Program-made: the position numbers and the translations under genes
Assembly: GCA_019084245.1 (NCBI GenBank)
Contig: JAHRFE010000033.1
Location: forward strand, 172,599 to 236,598
Direction of reading: 5' to 3'
Length of the DNA stretch: 64,000 bases
Source of the DNA: Hoeflea sp.
GTDB taxonomy: Bacteria; Pseudomonadota; Alphaproteobacteria; Rhizobiales; Rhizobiaceae
Shown here: piece by piece, positions 45,023 through 54,167 of the stretch
Layout of the letters: each line of letters begins with the position of its first letter
Position numbering within the stretch: the first letter of the stretch is position 1
The notes under the pieces: generated by a model
What the model was told of the DNA's origin: nothing
Seen by the model: only the letters and a program-made list of their open reading frames with translations
The model's database searches: none

Positions 45023-46576
45023 CTAGTGCTTGAACTTCCGGATCTCACCAGCCTTGAGCCGCGAGCCGTAGGAGACCAGCTCCTTCTTCACCAGCCCCAT
45101 CAGGAAGTAGAGGCAGAAGATGTTGACCACGGCCATGGCGAAGATCGCCGCATCGGAGAAATCGATGACCGGACCGAGGCTTGCTGCCGCCCCGATAACG
45201 ATGAACACGCAGAAGATGACCTTGAACGTGAGCTCCGATTTCTTGCCTTCGCCAAACATGTAGGTCCAGCTCTTGAGTCCGTAGTAGGACCACGAGAGCA
45301 TGGTTGAGAAGGCGAACAGGATCACCGCAATCGCCAGCACGTAGGGGAACCAGCTGATGGATGATCCGAAGGCCGCCGATGTCAGACCCACGCCGCTGAC
45401 GTCGCCAATGGTGGCAATGGATGATCCGGCTTCATTGAGCTGATAGAGCCCGGTCGCCGGATCGACGATCAATTGCTGCGAGATGGTGATGACCAGCGCG
45501 GTCATCGTGCAGATCACGACCGTATCGATGAGCGGCTCGAGCAGTGACACGAAGCCTTCGGTGATCGGCTCCTTGGTTCGCACCGCGGAGTGTGCGATCG
45601 CCGCCGAGCCAACCCCGGCTTCGTTCGAAAACGCCGCCCGCTTGAAGCCCTGGATCAGGGCACCGACAAAGCCGCCTGCGACGCCGAGGCCGGTAAAGGC
45701 GCCGGCAAAGATCTGACCGAAGGCCCAGCCGATCTTGTCGTAATTGACCAGAAGAATGATCAACGCGGCGCCGACATAGAGAAGGCCCATGAACGGCACC
45801 ACCTTTTCGGTCACCCTGGCGATGGACTTGATGCCGCCGACAATGACCGAGAAGACCACGGCTGCAAAGATGATGCCGGTGATCCAGCCCGGATATTCCC
45901 CGACAATGCCGGATATCTGGGCATGGGCCTGGTTGGCCTGGAACATGTTGCCGCCGCCAAGCGCGCCCAGGATACAGAACACCGAGAACAGGATCGCCAG
46001 GAACTTGCCGCCCGGCAGGCCGAGTTCGGAGAAGCCCTTGGAGATGTAGTACATCGGACCGCCGGAGACGGTGCCGTCATCATATTCGTTCCGGTATTTC
46101 ACACCGAGCGTGCATTCGGTGAATTTGGACGCCATGCCGAGCAATCCGGCGAGGATCATCCAGAATGTCGCGCCGGGGCCGCCGATTCCGACAGCCACCG
46201 CCACGCCGGCTATGTTGCCGAGCCCGACAGTGCCCGACAAGGCAGTCGCCAGCGCCTGGAAATGGCTGACCTCGCCTGCGTCCTTCGGGTCCGAATAATC
46301 GCCCTTCACAAGACTGATCGCATGGCCGAAGAACCGGAACTGCACGAAACCGAAATAGATGGTGAAGACAGTGGCCGCGACCACCAGCCACATCACGATC
46401 CAGGGAAAGCTGGTTCCCGGAAGCGGTGCGAAGATGAGATTGACGAAAGGCCCTGTCACGGCCGCGAACACTTCGTTGACCTTCTGGTCGAGGGTCATGG
46501 CTTCCTGTGCCTGGACGGCACCAGCTGACCCGGCTGTTGCGATTGCCAGCAGCAGCATTGTTTTGATCGAGTTCAT
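45023..46576 (-). CDS. Alanine/glycine:sodium symporter (AGCS family)
   Basis: This 517-residue inner-membrane protein imports small neutral amino acids with sodium. It starts with a signal-like helix ending AGAVQAQE, then FVNLIFAPLPGTSFPW. The AGCS landmarks are GTVGLGNIAGVAVAV near residue 105 and AAFSNEAGVGSAAIAHSA near 310, and about eleven helices are evident. The start at 46576 follows a gggga sequence. It is 10 bases downstream of the universal stress gene and is likely co-transcribed with it under the divergent Lrp protein. Confidence 0.93.
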   Translation of the reverse strand: MNSIKTMLLLAIATAGSAGAVQAQEAMTLDQKVNEVFAAVTGPFVNLIFAPLPGTSFPWIVMWLVVAATVFTIYFGFVQFRFFGHAISLVKGDYSDPKDAGEVSHFQALATALSGTVGLGNIAGVAVAVGIGGPGATFWMILAGLLGMASKFTECTLGVKYRNEYDDGTVSGGPMYYISKGFSELGLPGGKFLAILFSVFCILGALGGGNMFQANQAHAQISGIVGEYPGWITGIIFAAVVFSVIVGGIKSIARVTEKVVPFMGLLYVGAALIILLVNYDKIGWAFGQIFAGAFTGLGVAGGFVGALIQGFKRAAFSNEAGVGSAAIAHSAVRTKEPITEGFVSLLEPLIDTVVICTMTALVITISQQLIVDPATGLYQLNEAGSSIATIGDVSGVGLTSAAFGSSISWFPYVLAIAVILFAFSTMLSWSYYGLKSWTYMFGEGKKSELTFKVIFCVFIVIGAAASLGPVIDFSDAAIFAMAVVNIFCLYFLMGLVKKELVSYGSRLKAGEIRKFKH

Positions 46577-46586
46577 GATTGTCCCC

Positions 46587-47024
46587 TCAGCTGACAACAG
46601 TCACAGGCACGGACGCGTGCATGACCAGGTTGGATGTCGCGCTGCCAAAAATGCGCTTGGTGAAACCGCCCTCGGAAGACCGGCTGACAATGATCTGCGA
46701 GGCACCCTCTTCCTCGGAGATCGCCATCAGGATCGACGCGACATCCCCATGGCGCACAATCCCCGTGGCCTTGGCTCCGGCGTCCGTGAGTTTGCCAACC
46801 GCCGGGTCCACGACACGCTGCATGGCCGTCGAGATTTCCTCCTCGCGGCGCTTGTGCCGCTGGGCATTCTCCTCGGCCGTCTGAAAGGAATAGGGCGACC
46901 ATTCCACCACATAGACAATCAGAAGTTCGCAATCCCCGATCAGGTCCGCGAGGTTCTTTGCAAATGCCACGGCACGTTCGCCGGACCCGTGGCCATCAAG
47001 GCCCACAACCAGTTTTGTCGTCAT
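46587..47024 (-). CDS. Universal stress protein UspA family
   Basis: This 145-residue protein has a single Usp domain. It starts KLVVGLDGHGSGERAVAFA and ends with a nucleotide-binding-type loop, VSRSSEGGFTKRIFGSATSNLVMHASVPVTVV, in the ATP-binding Usp position. It lies 10 bases upstream of the symporter gene. Usp proteins often accompany transporters and may regulate them in response to nucleotide state; that is inference here. Confidence 0.88.
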   Translation of the reverse strand: MTTKLVVGLDGHGSGERAVAFAKNLADLIGDCELLIVYVVEWSPYSFQTAEENAQRHKRREEEISTAMQRVVDPAVGKLTDAGAKATGIVRHGDVASILMAISEEEGASQIIVSRSSEGGFTKRIFGSATSNLVMHASVPVTVVS

Positions 47025-47153
47025 TTCCGTTCCCTCTCATCTTGCTTCCCCAAGCGCGCCCGCTGCGTGAGAAACAACCCGATCCGATCAGTCACAAGAT
47101 CAAAACGGGCGCCGGAAGCAGATGATTTTTCAGGTCGTCCCCAGTAAAAACTT

Positions 47154-47168
47154 TAGTCAAAAAGACTA
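47154..47168. promoter_or_regulatory. Inverted repeat, candidate Lrp-type operator
   Basis: TAGTC-AAAAA-GACTA is a perfect 5-5-5 dyad in the AT-rich gap between uspA and the Lrp gene. An additional palindrome, GACTAGTC at 47164-47171, overlaps it. AT-rich dyads of about 15 bp are typical Lrp/AsnC targets. Binding is inferred. Confidence 0.4.
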
Positions 47169-47242
47169 GTCAATGGAACTTTAATTGGTCTATATTCAGA
47201 ATTATTGGCCATTTTTTGGTAATAAATAGGAAAAAAGACCAA

Positions 47243-47713
47243 ATGAAGAGGAATTTGGACCCAATAGATCGCCGCATCCTAAATGTGCTGCAGGCGCATG
47301 GCCGACTGTCCATCGTTGATCTGGCCGAACGCGTGCATCTGACCAAGACGCCCTGTTCGGAGCGTGTGAAGCGGCTGGAGCGGGACGGTGTCATCAAGAG
47401 CTACGGTGCAACGCTTGACCCTGCCGAGGTCGGCATGGGGCATGTGATGATCGTCCACGTGAACCTTTCAAAGACCAGCGACAGCTCGCTCGAAGACTTC
47501 AACCGCGCGGTCAAGCAGATCCCGGAGGTGCAGACCTGCCTGATGATTGCCGGTCCGTTCGACTACATGCTGAAGGTACGCACCCGCGACATCACCCATT
47601 TCCGGGAATTGCTTGGCGAACGGATCAGCCAGCTGCCGGCGGTCATGCAGACCCATTCCTATGCGGTCATGGAGACCGTCAAGGAAACCGCCATGATCGA
47701 ACTCAGCTCCTGA
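47243..47713 (+). CDS. Lrp/AsnC-family transcriptional regulator
   Basis: This 156-residue regulator has an N-terminal helix-turn-helix (LDPIDRRILNVLQAHGRLSIVD) and a C-terminal RAM/AsnC ligand domain (VQTCLMIAGPFDYMLKVRTRD). ATG 47243 matches the usual length; an upstream in-frame TTG at 47216 gives a lysine-rich extension with no likeness. It is related to PutR/BkdR-type Lrp proteins. It is divergent from the uspA-symporter pair, whose amino-acid uptake it probably controls. Confidence 0.9.
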   Translation: MKRNLDPIDRRILNVLQAHGRLSIVDLAERVHLTKTPCSERVKRLERDGVIKSYGATLDPAEVGMGHVMIVHVNLSKTSDSSLEDFNRAVKQIPEVQTCLMIAGPFDYMLKVRTRDITHFRELLGERISQLPAVMQTHSYAVMETVKETAMIELSS

Positions 47714-47777
47714 CTAAGCAAGCTTCGCCGGGTTTGAAGCTGGAATGTAAGGCTACTCGACCGGGAAACTCGTCCTC

Positions 47778-48965
47778 TCAGCCAAGTTCTTTCTGTCCAT
47801 AAGACAACCCGGCAATGACGCCGCGCAATTCGGCCAGGCCGCGCATTCGGCCGATCAGCGGATAGCCCGGATGGGTGTTGCGTCCGGCGTCGTCGAGAAG
47901 CTCGTGGCCGTGGTCGGGGCGGAACGGGATTTCCCAGTCCTCGTCCCCCGCCTCGCGCCGGCGCGCCTCTTCGTCAAGAAGAGCGGCCACAAGCTCGACC
48001 ATGTCCGTGTCGCCCGAAAGATGCGCGGCTTCCTCGAAGGAGCCGTCGGCGTCCTTGCGCACATTGCGCAGATGCGCAAACCAGATCCGCGAGGCAAACC
48101 TGCGCGCAATCGCCGGCACGTCATTGGCCGGGTTGGCGCCCAGCGAGCCCGCGCAGAGCGTGAGCCCGTTGGCAGGACTGTCGACCGCACCCAGGATCCA
48201 GCCGATGTCGTCGGCGTCGGAGACGATGCGCGGCAGACCCAGGATGTCGCGCGGCGGGTCATCGGGATGGACACACAAGCGCATGCCGAGATCCTCGGCG
48301 GCGGGAATTATTTTCTCGAGAAACCGCATGTAATTGTCGCGCAGCGCGGACCGGTCGAGGCCGTCGTAGAGCTTCAGCGCCGCCTTCAGCCCATCGGCGT
48401 CATAGCGGTCATAGGCTCCGGGAAGGCCGGCCATCACCGAGTGCATCAGGAGGCCGCGGTCGTCATCGGACGACGCCTGGAACCAGCGTTCGGCGGCGGT
48501 GATGACCTCGCACGGATAATCCTCGCGGGCGGCATCCCGGCCCAGCATGTAAAGCTCCAGCGCCGCCATCTTCGGCGCCGAGAACCTCAGGCAGGTGCCG
48601 CCGGTCGCGACCGGTGCGGCAAGGTCGGTCCGGGTCCAGTCGAGCAGCGGCATGAAATTATAGCAGATCGTCGTGATGCCCTCGGCCGCCAGATTGGCCA
48701 TGGACTGGCGGTAGTTGGCAAACAGGGCCGACAGGTCGCCCTCGCCCCGCTTGATCCGCTCGTGGATCGGCAGGCTTTCGACAACCCCCCAGTCCATCCC
48801 GGCGGCCGCGATCTCGGCTTTCCGGGCGGCGATGGTCTGCCGCGGCCAGATTTCGCCATAGGGGATCTCGTGCAGGGCGGTCACGATCCCGCTCGCACCG
48901 GTCTGCAGGATCTCGCCGAGCCCGATCCTGTCGAGCGGCCCGTACCAGCGCCAGCTTTCCTTCAC
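47778..48965 (-). CDS. uxuA: Mannonate dehydratase
   Basis: This 395-residue TIM-barrel enzyme dehydrates D-mannonate to 2-keto-3-deoxygluconate. Landmarks are WRWYGPLDRIGLGEI at the N terminus, ITTICYNFMPLLDWTRTDL, MRLCVHPDDPPRDILGLPR (metal histidine), LCAGSLGANPANDV and FRPDHGHELLDD. GTG 48965 overlaps the uxuB stop (GTGA) and is preceded by ggaggag. It is the last gene of the uronate operon, and its product goes to KdgK. Confidence 0.95.
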   Translation of the reverse strand: MKESWRWYGPLDRIGLGEILQTGASGIVTALHEIPYGEIWPRQTIAARKAEIAAAGMDWGVVESLPIHERIKRGEGDLSALFANYRQSMANLAAEGITTICYNFMPLLDWTRTDLAAPVATGGTCLRFSAPKMAALELYMLGRDAAREDYPCEVITAAERWFQASSDDDRGLLMHSVMAGLPGAYDRYDADGLKAALKLYDGLDRSALRDNYMRFLEKIIPAAEDLGMRLCVHPDDPPRDILGLPRIVSDADDIGWILGAVDSPANGLTLCAGSLGANPANDVPAIARRFASRIWFAHLRNVRKDADGSFEEAAHLSGDTDMVELVAALLDEEARRREAGDEDWEIPFRPDHGHELLDDAGRNTHPGYPLIGRMRGLAELRGVIAGLSYGQKELG

Positions 48966-50422
48966 AGGATCTCCTCCGCCGCCCGCCGCGCACCGACGCG
49001 GCACAAGAGCTCGTAGGATCGCCCAACCGGTACAGCCAGTTGCGCGGCGAGGCCGGAGCTGAAGATTTCCCGCACCGACAGCAGGGCCGCCACCTTCTCG
49101 TCGGGCGTCGGGGCAGACTCCGACAGGTTCCGCAGCCGTTCGGCCAGCGGGTCCTTGACCTCGATCGGCTGCCCGCGCTCGTCGGTGCCTCCGACATAGC
49201 GCATCCAGGCCGCGACCGCGAGCACCAGGCCGGGGCTCTGGCGCCCGGCACTGAGATTGTCGGCGATGGTGCCGAGGATCCGCTGCGGCAGCTTCTGGCT
49301 GCCATCCATGGCGATCTGCCAGGTGCGGTGCCTTATCGCCGGATTGGAATAGCGCTCGAACAGCGCCTCGGCATAATCGCTGAGGTCGACCCCGTCGGGA
49401 GCCTGGAAGGACGGGATGATCTCCTGCTCCCAGAGCATTTTGACGAACGCGGCAAAGACCGGGTCGGCGACCGTGTCGGCAATGGTCTCGTGCCCTGCGA
49501 GGTAGCCCAGATAGGCGAGCGACGAATGGGTGCCGTTAAGCATCCGAAGCTTCATGTGCTCGTAGGGCGTCACATCGGCCACCAGCTCGACCCCGGCAGC
49601 GGCGAGGTCGGGACGCGCGCCCGCGCCATAGGCGGGAACGAAATCATCCTCCACCACCCATTGCCGGAAGGGTTCGCACAGCACCGGCGCCGCATCGCGC
49701 ACACCGGTCTTTTGCGCCAGTCGCTGGATGTCCTCGGGCTTGGTCGCGGGCGTGATCCGGTCCACCATGGTGGAGGGAAACCGGCCCTCGGCTTCGATCC
49801 AGCCGGCTAGTCCGGAATCCACCCGGCGGGCGAAGTCCAGAACAACGCCGCGCACCAGCCTGCCGTTCTCCGGGAGATTGTCGCAGGTCAGCACCGTGAA
49901 AGGAGGATGCCCCGCCGCGCGCCGCCGCTGCAATGCCCGGACAAGAAAGCCCGGCGCCGATCTGGGCAGCGGGTTGTTGAGATCGTGAACGATATCAGGA
50001 TGGCTCACGTTCAGCGTTCCCGTCGCGGGATCGTGGCAATAGCCTTTCTCCGTGACCGTCAGCGTGACGATGCGGATCGACGGATCCGCCATACGCGCCA
50101 GCACGGCTTCGGGATCCTCGGGCGCCACCAGGACATCCTGCAGGATCTCCACCCTGCGGAAGGTCTCGCTGCCATCGGCGCCTTGCGTGACGGTCGAATA
50201 GACATAGTCCTGGGGCGCGAGCCTGTCGCGGGTGCCAGGGCTCTGCAGGCTCACGCCGACAATGCCCCAGTCGCCCCCCGAGACCCTGACCGCATCCTCG
50301 ATATAGACCGCGCCAAACGCCCGGAAGAAGGCGCCGAGCCCGAGATGCACGATACCTGTCCCGGGCCTTTCGGAGATGCTTCGGCGAAGTTCTTGCTGCT
50401 CAGCGGCCAAGCCAGCCTCCAT
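48962..50422 (-). CDS. uxuB: D-mannonate oxidoreductase / fructuronate reductase (mannitol dehydrogenase family)
   Basis: This 486-residue polyol dehydrogenase reduces D-fructuronate to D-mannonate with NADH. It carries the family's IVHLGLGAFFRAFGAVY (NAD site), TVTEKGYCHD, LTCDNLPENG and the active-site lysine in KLRMLNGTHSSLAYLG. Between uxuA and an upstream uxaC, the UxuB role is strongly favoured over mannitol or tagaturonate reduction. The ATG at 50422 lies within the end of kduD (23-base overlap); an upstream ATG at 50443 is possible. Confidence 0.9.
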   Translation of the reverse strand: MEAGLAAEQQELRRSISERPGTGIVHLGLGAFFRAFGAVYIEDAVRVSGGDWGIVGVSLQSPGTRDRLAPQDYVYSTVTQGADGSETFRRVEILQDVLVAPEDPEAVLARMADPSIRIVTLTVTEKGYCHDPATGTLNVSHPDIVHDLNNPLPRSAPGFLVRALQRRRAAGHPPFTVLTCDNLPENGRLVRGVVLDFARRVDSGLAGWIEAEGRFPSTMVDRITPATKPEDIQRLAQKTGVRDAAPVLCEPFRQWVVEDDFVPAYGAGARPDLAAAGVELVADVTPYEHMKLRMLNGTHSSLAYLGYLAGHETIADTVADPVFAAFVKMLWEQEIIPSFQAPDGVDLSDYAEALFERYSNPAIRHRTWQIAMDGSQKLPQRILGTIADNLSAGRQSPGLVLAVAAWMRYVGGTDERGQPIEVKDPLAERLRNLSESAPTPDEKVAALLSVREIFSSGLAAQLAVPVGRSYELLCRVGARRAAEEIL

Positions 50423-51128
50423 CGACATTGAGAATCGCGCCATGAATGTATTTGGCGGCCGGCGATGCGAGGAACACGGCGGTCTCGCCGATATCGTTCG
50501 CCTCGCCCCAGCGGCCAGCAGGAATGCGTTCCAGAATTGCGCTGTTCCGGTCCGGGTCGTCTCGCAGCGCCTCGGTGTTGTTGGTGGCGATATAGCCCGG
50601 CGCAATCGCATTCACGTTGATGCCCTTCGCGGCCCATTCATTGGCCAGTATCCGGGTGACCCCGGCCACGCCATGTTTCGCCGCCGTATAGGAGGCAACC
50701 CGGATACCGCCCTGAAACGACAGCAGCGAGGCGATGTTGACGATGCAGCCCCCGGCCTCGCGCTTGAGCAGCGCACGACCGAAGGCCTGGCTGGTGAAGA
50801 ACACGGCCTTGAGGTTGACATCCATTACCTCGTCCCAGTCGGCCTCGCTGAAATCGACGGCGTCGCTGCGCCTTATGATGCCGGCATTGTTGACCAGAAT
50901 GTCGATCGGCTCTTCCGAAAACACATCGCGCGCCGCCATCGGATCGGCGAGATCCAGAATGATCTCCCGGCCTTCGGACAATTGGCTCACCGTTTCGACG
51001 CAGGACCGGCGTCCGGCGCAGATCACTTTCGCGCCGGCCCGGTCCATGGCGACCGCAATGGCCTGGCCGATACCGGTGTTGGCGCCCGTCACCAGGGCGG
51101 TCCTGCCGGCAAGTGAAAACGGATTCAC
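50400..51128 (-). CDS. kduD: 2-dehydro-3-deoxy-D-gluconate 5-dehydrogenase KduD
   Basis: This 242-residue short-chain dehydrogenase has TGANTGIGQAIA (cofactor), NNAGIIRR, the IASL serine, and the catalytic YTAAK. It reduces 5-keto-4-deoxyuronate's isomer, 2,5-diketo-3-deoxygluconate, to 2-keto-3-deoxygluconate in unsaturated uronate breakdown. The pairing with KduI directly upstream (4-base overlap) makes the KduD assignment firm. It ends 23 bases inside the uxuB coding region. Confidence 0.94.
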   Translation of the reverse strand: MNPFSLAGRTALVTGANTGIGQAIAVAMDRAGAKVICAGRRSCVETVSQLSEGREIILDLADPMAARDVFSEEPIDILVNNAGIIRRSDAVDFSEADWDEVMDVNLKAVFFTSQAFGRALLKREAGGCIVNIASLLSFQGGIRVASYTAAKHGVAGVTRILANEWAAKGINVNAIAPGYIATNNTEALRDDPDRNSAILERIPAGRWGEANDIGETAVFLASPAAKYIHGAILNVDGGWLGR

Positions 51129-51949
51129 CGCAGGTCCCCCATGGCCACCATGTCCATGTCGGTGAAGTCAACATTGTCGCCGGCCATGGCCCAGCAGAAG
51201 GTGTAGGCGCCGGTACCCGCCCCGCAATGGATCGACCAGGGCGGCGAGATCACCGCGTCCTCATTGGCCATGACGATGTGCCGGGTCTCATCAGGCTGCC
51301 CCATGATATGGAAGACGCGCTGGTCTGGTCCGAGCTCGAAATAGAGATAGGCTTCCATGCGCCGGTCATGCAGATGCGCGGGCATGGTGTTCCACACCGA
51401 GCCTGGCGCAAACTGGGTGTAGCCCATCAGCAGCTGGCAGCTCTCGGCCACTTCCGGATGCAGAAACTGCAGGATGACGCGCTCGTTGCTGGTCGCAGCC
51501 GACCCCATCTCGACGCGCCGCGCATCCGCGACCCGGATCAGCCGGCTCGGGCATGCGCGATGCGCCGGCGCCGAGAGCACGTAAAACCGGCCGTTACCCG
51601 AGAACGTCACCGGCCCCGAACCCATGCCGAGGAACAGCACCTCGCCATTGCCCACGGTGTAGTCGGTCCCGGCGGCCGAAACCGTGCCCGCCTCACCGAT
51701 ATTGAGGATGCCCATTTCGCGCCGGTCGAGAATCGACTCCGTTCCGCATTCCTTGACATGGTCGAGCGTCAGCGTGCCGCCCGCGGGCACCGCGCCGCCC
51801 AGGATCAGCCGGTCGTAATGGGTGTAGACCAGCCGGACCTCGCCGTCAGCGAACAGACCGCCAGCATGAAAATGCGCCCGCAGCCCGGCCGTGTCGAGGC
51901 CTTTGGCCGTTGCCGGGTCGATGGCGTGGCGTGTTTCAACAGTCAGCAT
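51125..51949 (-). CDS. kduI: 5-keto-4-deoxyuronate isomerase KduI
   Basis: This 274-residue cupin isomerase converts 5-keto-4-deoxyuronate to 2,5-diketo-3-deoxygluconate. The zinc site is PAHLHDRRMEAYLYF near residue 200, and FLGMGSGPVTFSG and IMGQPDETRHIVM are typical. Length matches the family. It overlaps kduD by 4 bases. Its presence means the organism uses products of pectate or alginate/glycosaminoglycan lyases, although no lyase is in this window. Confidence 0.95.
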   Translation of the reverse strand: MLTVETRHAIDPATAKGLDTAGLRAHFHAGGLFADGEVRLVYTHYDRLILGGAVPAGGTLTLDHVKECGTESILDRREMGILNIGEAGTVSAAGTDYTVGNGEVLFLGMGSGPVTFSGNGRFYVLSAPAHRACPSRLIRVADARRVEMGSAATSNERVILQFLHPEVAESCQLLMGYTQFAPGSVWNTMPAHLHDRRMEAYLYFELGPDQRVFHIMGQPDETRHIVMANEDAVISPPWSIHCGAGTGAYTFCWAMAGDNVDFTDMDMVAMGDLR

Positions 51950-51961
51950 GAAATGGCTCCT

Positions 51962-52291
51962 TCAGGAGTTGGGCGTCAGAAAATCATCCCGCCGCGGCGA
52001 GAAGGTATCGATCAGGGTCCCGGGCTCCAGGCAGCGGCAGCCATGCACGGCATTGGAGGGTATGACGAAGCTTTGTCCGCTCTCAACCTCGATGGTTTCG
52101 CCGGCAACGGTAAATTCGAACCGTCCGGATTCGACATAGGTCGATTGGACATGCGGGTGGCTGTGCATCTTTCCCTCCGCGCCTTCCATCTGGAAGCGGA
52201 AGGCGACGACCATCAGGTCCGGGCTTTCGCTGAGCACCTGGCGGGTGACGCCCGGATCCGCCGGGACTTCAGGATAGGATTTCAACATCAT
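51962..52291 (-). CDS. kdgF: KdgF-like cupin (unsaturated uronate linearisation)
   Basis: This 109-residue single cupin has the metal ligands HSHPHVQ near residues 43-49, glutamate or glutamine nearby, and a late histidine in NAVHGCR near 83. KdgF speeds conversion of 4,5-unsaturated galacturonate to the linear ketone used by KduI. Its length and its position 12 bases upstream of kduI support this assignment over a generic cupin. Confidence 0.85.
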   Translation of the reverse strand: MMLKSYPEVPADPGVTRQVLSESPDLMVVAFRFQMEGAEGKMHSHPHVQSTYVESGRFEFTVAGETIEVESGQSFVIPSNAVHGCRCLEPGTLIDTFSPRRDDFLTPNS

Positions 52292-52301
52292 GTGATGAGC
52301 C

Positions 52302-53582
52302 TCAACGGAACAGCGATGGCAGCCAGAGTGACAGCGACGGAATGTAGGTCACCAGAAGGAGCGTGAACACGGCAGCGCCATAGAAGGGCCAGATCGTCCG
52401 GATCGCCTGCCAGACGGATATTCGCCCGACCGCGCAGCCCACGAACAGGACCGTGCCGACCGGCGGCGTGCACAGACCAATGCCGAGGTTCAGCACCAGG
52501 ATGACGCCGAAATGCACCGGATCGACGCCAAAGGCGATGGCGACCGGCAGGAAGATCGGTGTGGTGATGACGATCAGCGGCGACATGTCCATGAAGGTGC
52601 CGAGCAGCAGCAGCACCAGGTTGATCATCAACAGGATGACGATCGGATTGTCGGAGACGGCCTTCAGCAAGGCCACCAGGTCCGCCGGGATCTGCAGGAA
52701 GGCGAGCAGCCAGCCGAAGGAGCCGGCACAGCCGATCACCAGCAGCACCATCGCGGTGGTGCGCACGGCGGCCTTGGTCGCCTCCACGAAACCGGTCCAG
52801 CTCATGGTGCGGTAGGCAAGCGTCGTGACAAGCAGGGCGTAGACCGCCGCGATGCAGGAGCTCTCCGAGGCGGTAAAGATCCCGGAGCGAACCCCTCCAA
52901 AGATGATGACGATCAGCAGGATGCCGGGAATAGCATTGAGGAAGATCGCCCCGAATATCTGCCAGCCGGGAAATTTCTCGGTGGGATACCCTGCCTTGCG
53001 GGCAACGAACCAGGCGGTGACCATCAGCGAGACCGCAAGCAGCAGGCCCGGAATGATGCCGGCCGTGAACAGGTCGGCGATCGACAGACGTCCGCCGGCC
53101 GAGATCGAATAGATGATCATGTTGTGTGACGGCGGCAGCATCAGCGCGATGATCGAGGAGACCACGGTGATGTTGACGGCGTAGTCGACGCTGTAGCCCT
53201 TCTCTTTCATCTGCGGAATCATCAGGCCGCCGATGGCGGTCGCATCAGCCGCCGCAGATCCGGAGATGCCGCCGAACAGGACGGAAGCGGCGATGTTCAC
53301 CTGCCCGAGGCCGCCCCGCATGTGGCCGACCACGGCGCCGGCGAGCGCCACCAGCCGCCTGGCAATGTCGCCGCGCACCATGAGTTCGCCGGCAAAGATG
53401 AAAAACGGAATGGCCATCAGCGCGAAGACCGAGACCCCGGAATTCAATTGCTGGAACACCACCACCGGCGGCAGGCCGAGATAGAGCACGGTCGCAAAGG
53501 AGGCGACGCCCAGACAGAAGGCCACCGGCGTGCCGATCAGCAGAAGAAACACGAATGTTCCGAAAAGGACCCAGACTTCCAT
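52302..53582 (-). CDS. dctM: TRAP transporter large membrane subunit (DctM)
   Basis: This 426-residue protein has about twelve helices and is the channel subunit of a TRAP importer. Landmarks are AGELMVRGDIARRLVALAGA, FGGISGSAAADATAIGGLMIP and LPPSHNMIIYSI, plus GIGLCTPPVGTVLFVG near the C terminus. ATG 53582 follows the DctQ stop by 2 bases. Given its operon, it likely imports hexuronates or their unsaturated derivatives. Confidence 0.94.
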   Translation of the reverse strand: MEVWVLFGTFVFLLLIGTPVAFCLGVASFATVLYLGLPPVVVFQQLNSGVSVFALMAIPFFIFAGELMVRGDIARRLVALAGAVVGHMRGGLGQVNIAASVLFGGISGSAAADATAIGGLMIPQMKEKGYSVDYAVNITVVSSIIALMLPPSHNMIIYSISAGGRLSIADLFTAGIIPGLLLAVSLMVTAWFVARKAGYPTEKFPGWQIFGAIFLNAIPGILLIVIIFGGVRSGIFTASESSCIAAVYALLVTTLAYRTMSWTGFVEATKAAVRTTAMVLLVIGCAGSFGWLLAFLQIPADLVALLKAVSDNPIVILLMINLVLLLLGTFMDMSPLIVITTPIFLPVAIAFGVDPVHFGVILVLNLGIGLCTPPVGTVLFVGCAVGRISVWQAIRTIWPFYGAAVFTLLLVTYIPSLSLWLPSLFR

Positions 53583-53584
53583 GA

Positions 53585-54097
53585 TCAATCTTCCAAGACA
53601 TCGGTTTCGCCGAAACGGGCGGTGGGCATGCCGGCTGCGCGGCGGGCGAGGCGTTCCATCGAGAACAGCACCACGAGGATGCCTCCGCCGACGATCGGCA
53701 GAAAATCGAAAGCGCCGGAAATTCCAAGGGAGGGAAGCTTCACATCCCAGGCCGACAGGGCGAGTTGAGAGCCGAACCAGACCATGCCGATCCCGAAACC
53801 GAGCACGACAAGATCGGATATGCTGTAGAGCCAGAGTTTCGCGTTCTCAGGCAGGAAATAAAGCATCACGTCAAAACTCAGGTGATAGCCTTCGCGGATG
53901 CCGACGGCAGCGCCCAGGAAGATGAACCAGCCCATCAGAATGACGGCCGCAGGTTCGCTCCAGACGAGAGAATCGTTGAAGATATAGCGGGCGATCACCT
54001 GCCCCGTGATGAAGACAGTCATCAGAATGAGCCCGGCGGCGGCCAGCCAGAGCGCCAGACGCGCAACATGGCGCAAGGCCCGTGCGACGGATTTCAT
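53585..54097 (-). CDS. dctQ: TRAP transporter small membrane subunit (DctQ)
   Basis: This 170-residue, four-helix protein has the DctQ signature VFITGQVIARYIFNDSLVWSE and AVGIREGYHLSFDV. It bridges the binding protein and DctM. I start at 54097; a longer frame to 54193 would extend over the intergenic gap after dctP. It is followed by dctM at once. Confidence 0.9.
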   Translation of the reverse strand: MKSVARALRHVARLALWLAAAGLILMTVFITGQVIARYIFNDSLVWSEPAAVILMGWFIFLGAAVGIREGYHLSFDVMLYFLPENAKLWLYSISDLVVLGFGIGMVWFGSQLALSAWDVKLPSLGISGAFDFLPIVGGGILVVLFSMERLARRAAGMPTARFGETDVLED

Positions 54098-54167
54098 GAT
54101 TGCCTGCACTTTAACCCCCGGAAGAAGCGACCATGGCGGAGGATCCGCCATGGTCGTGACAAAAAGA

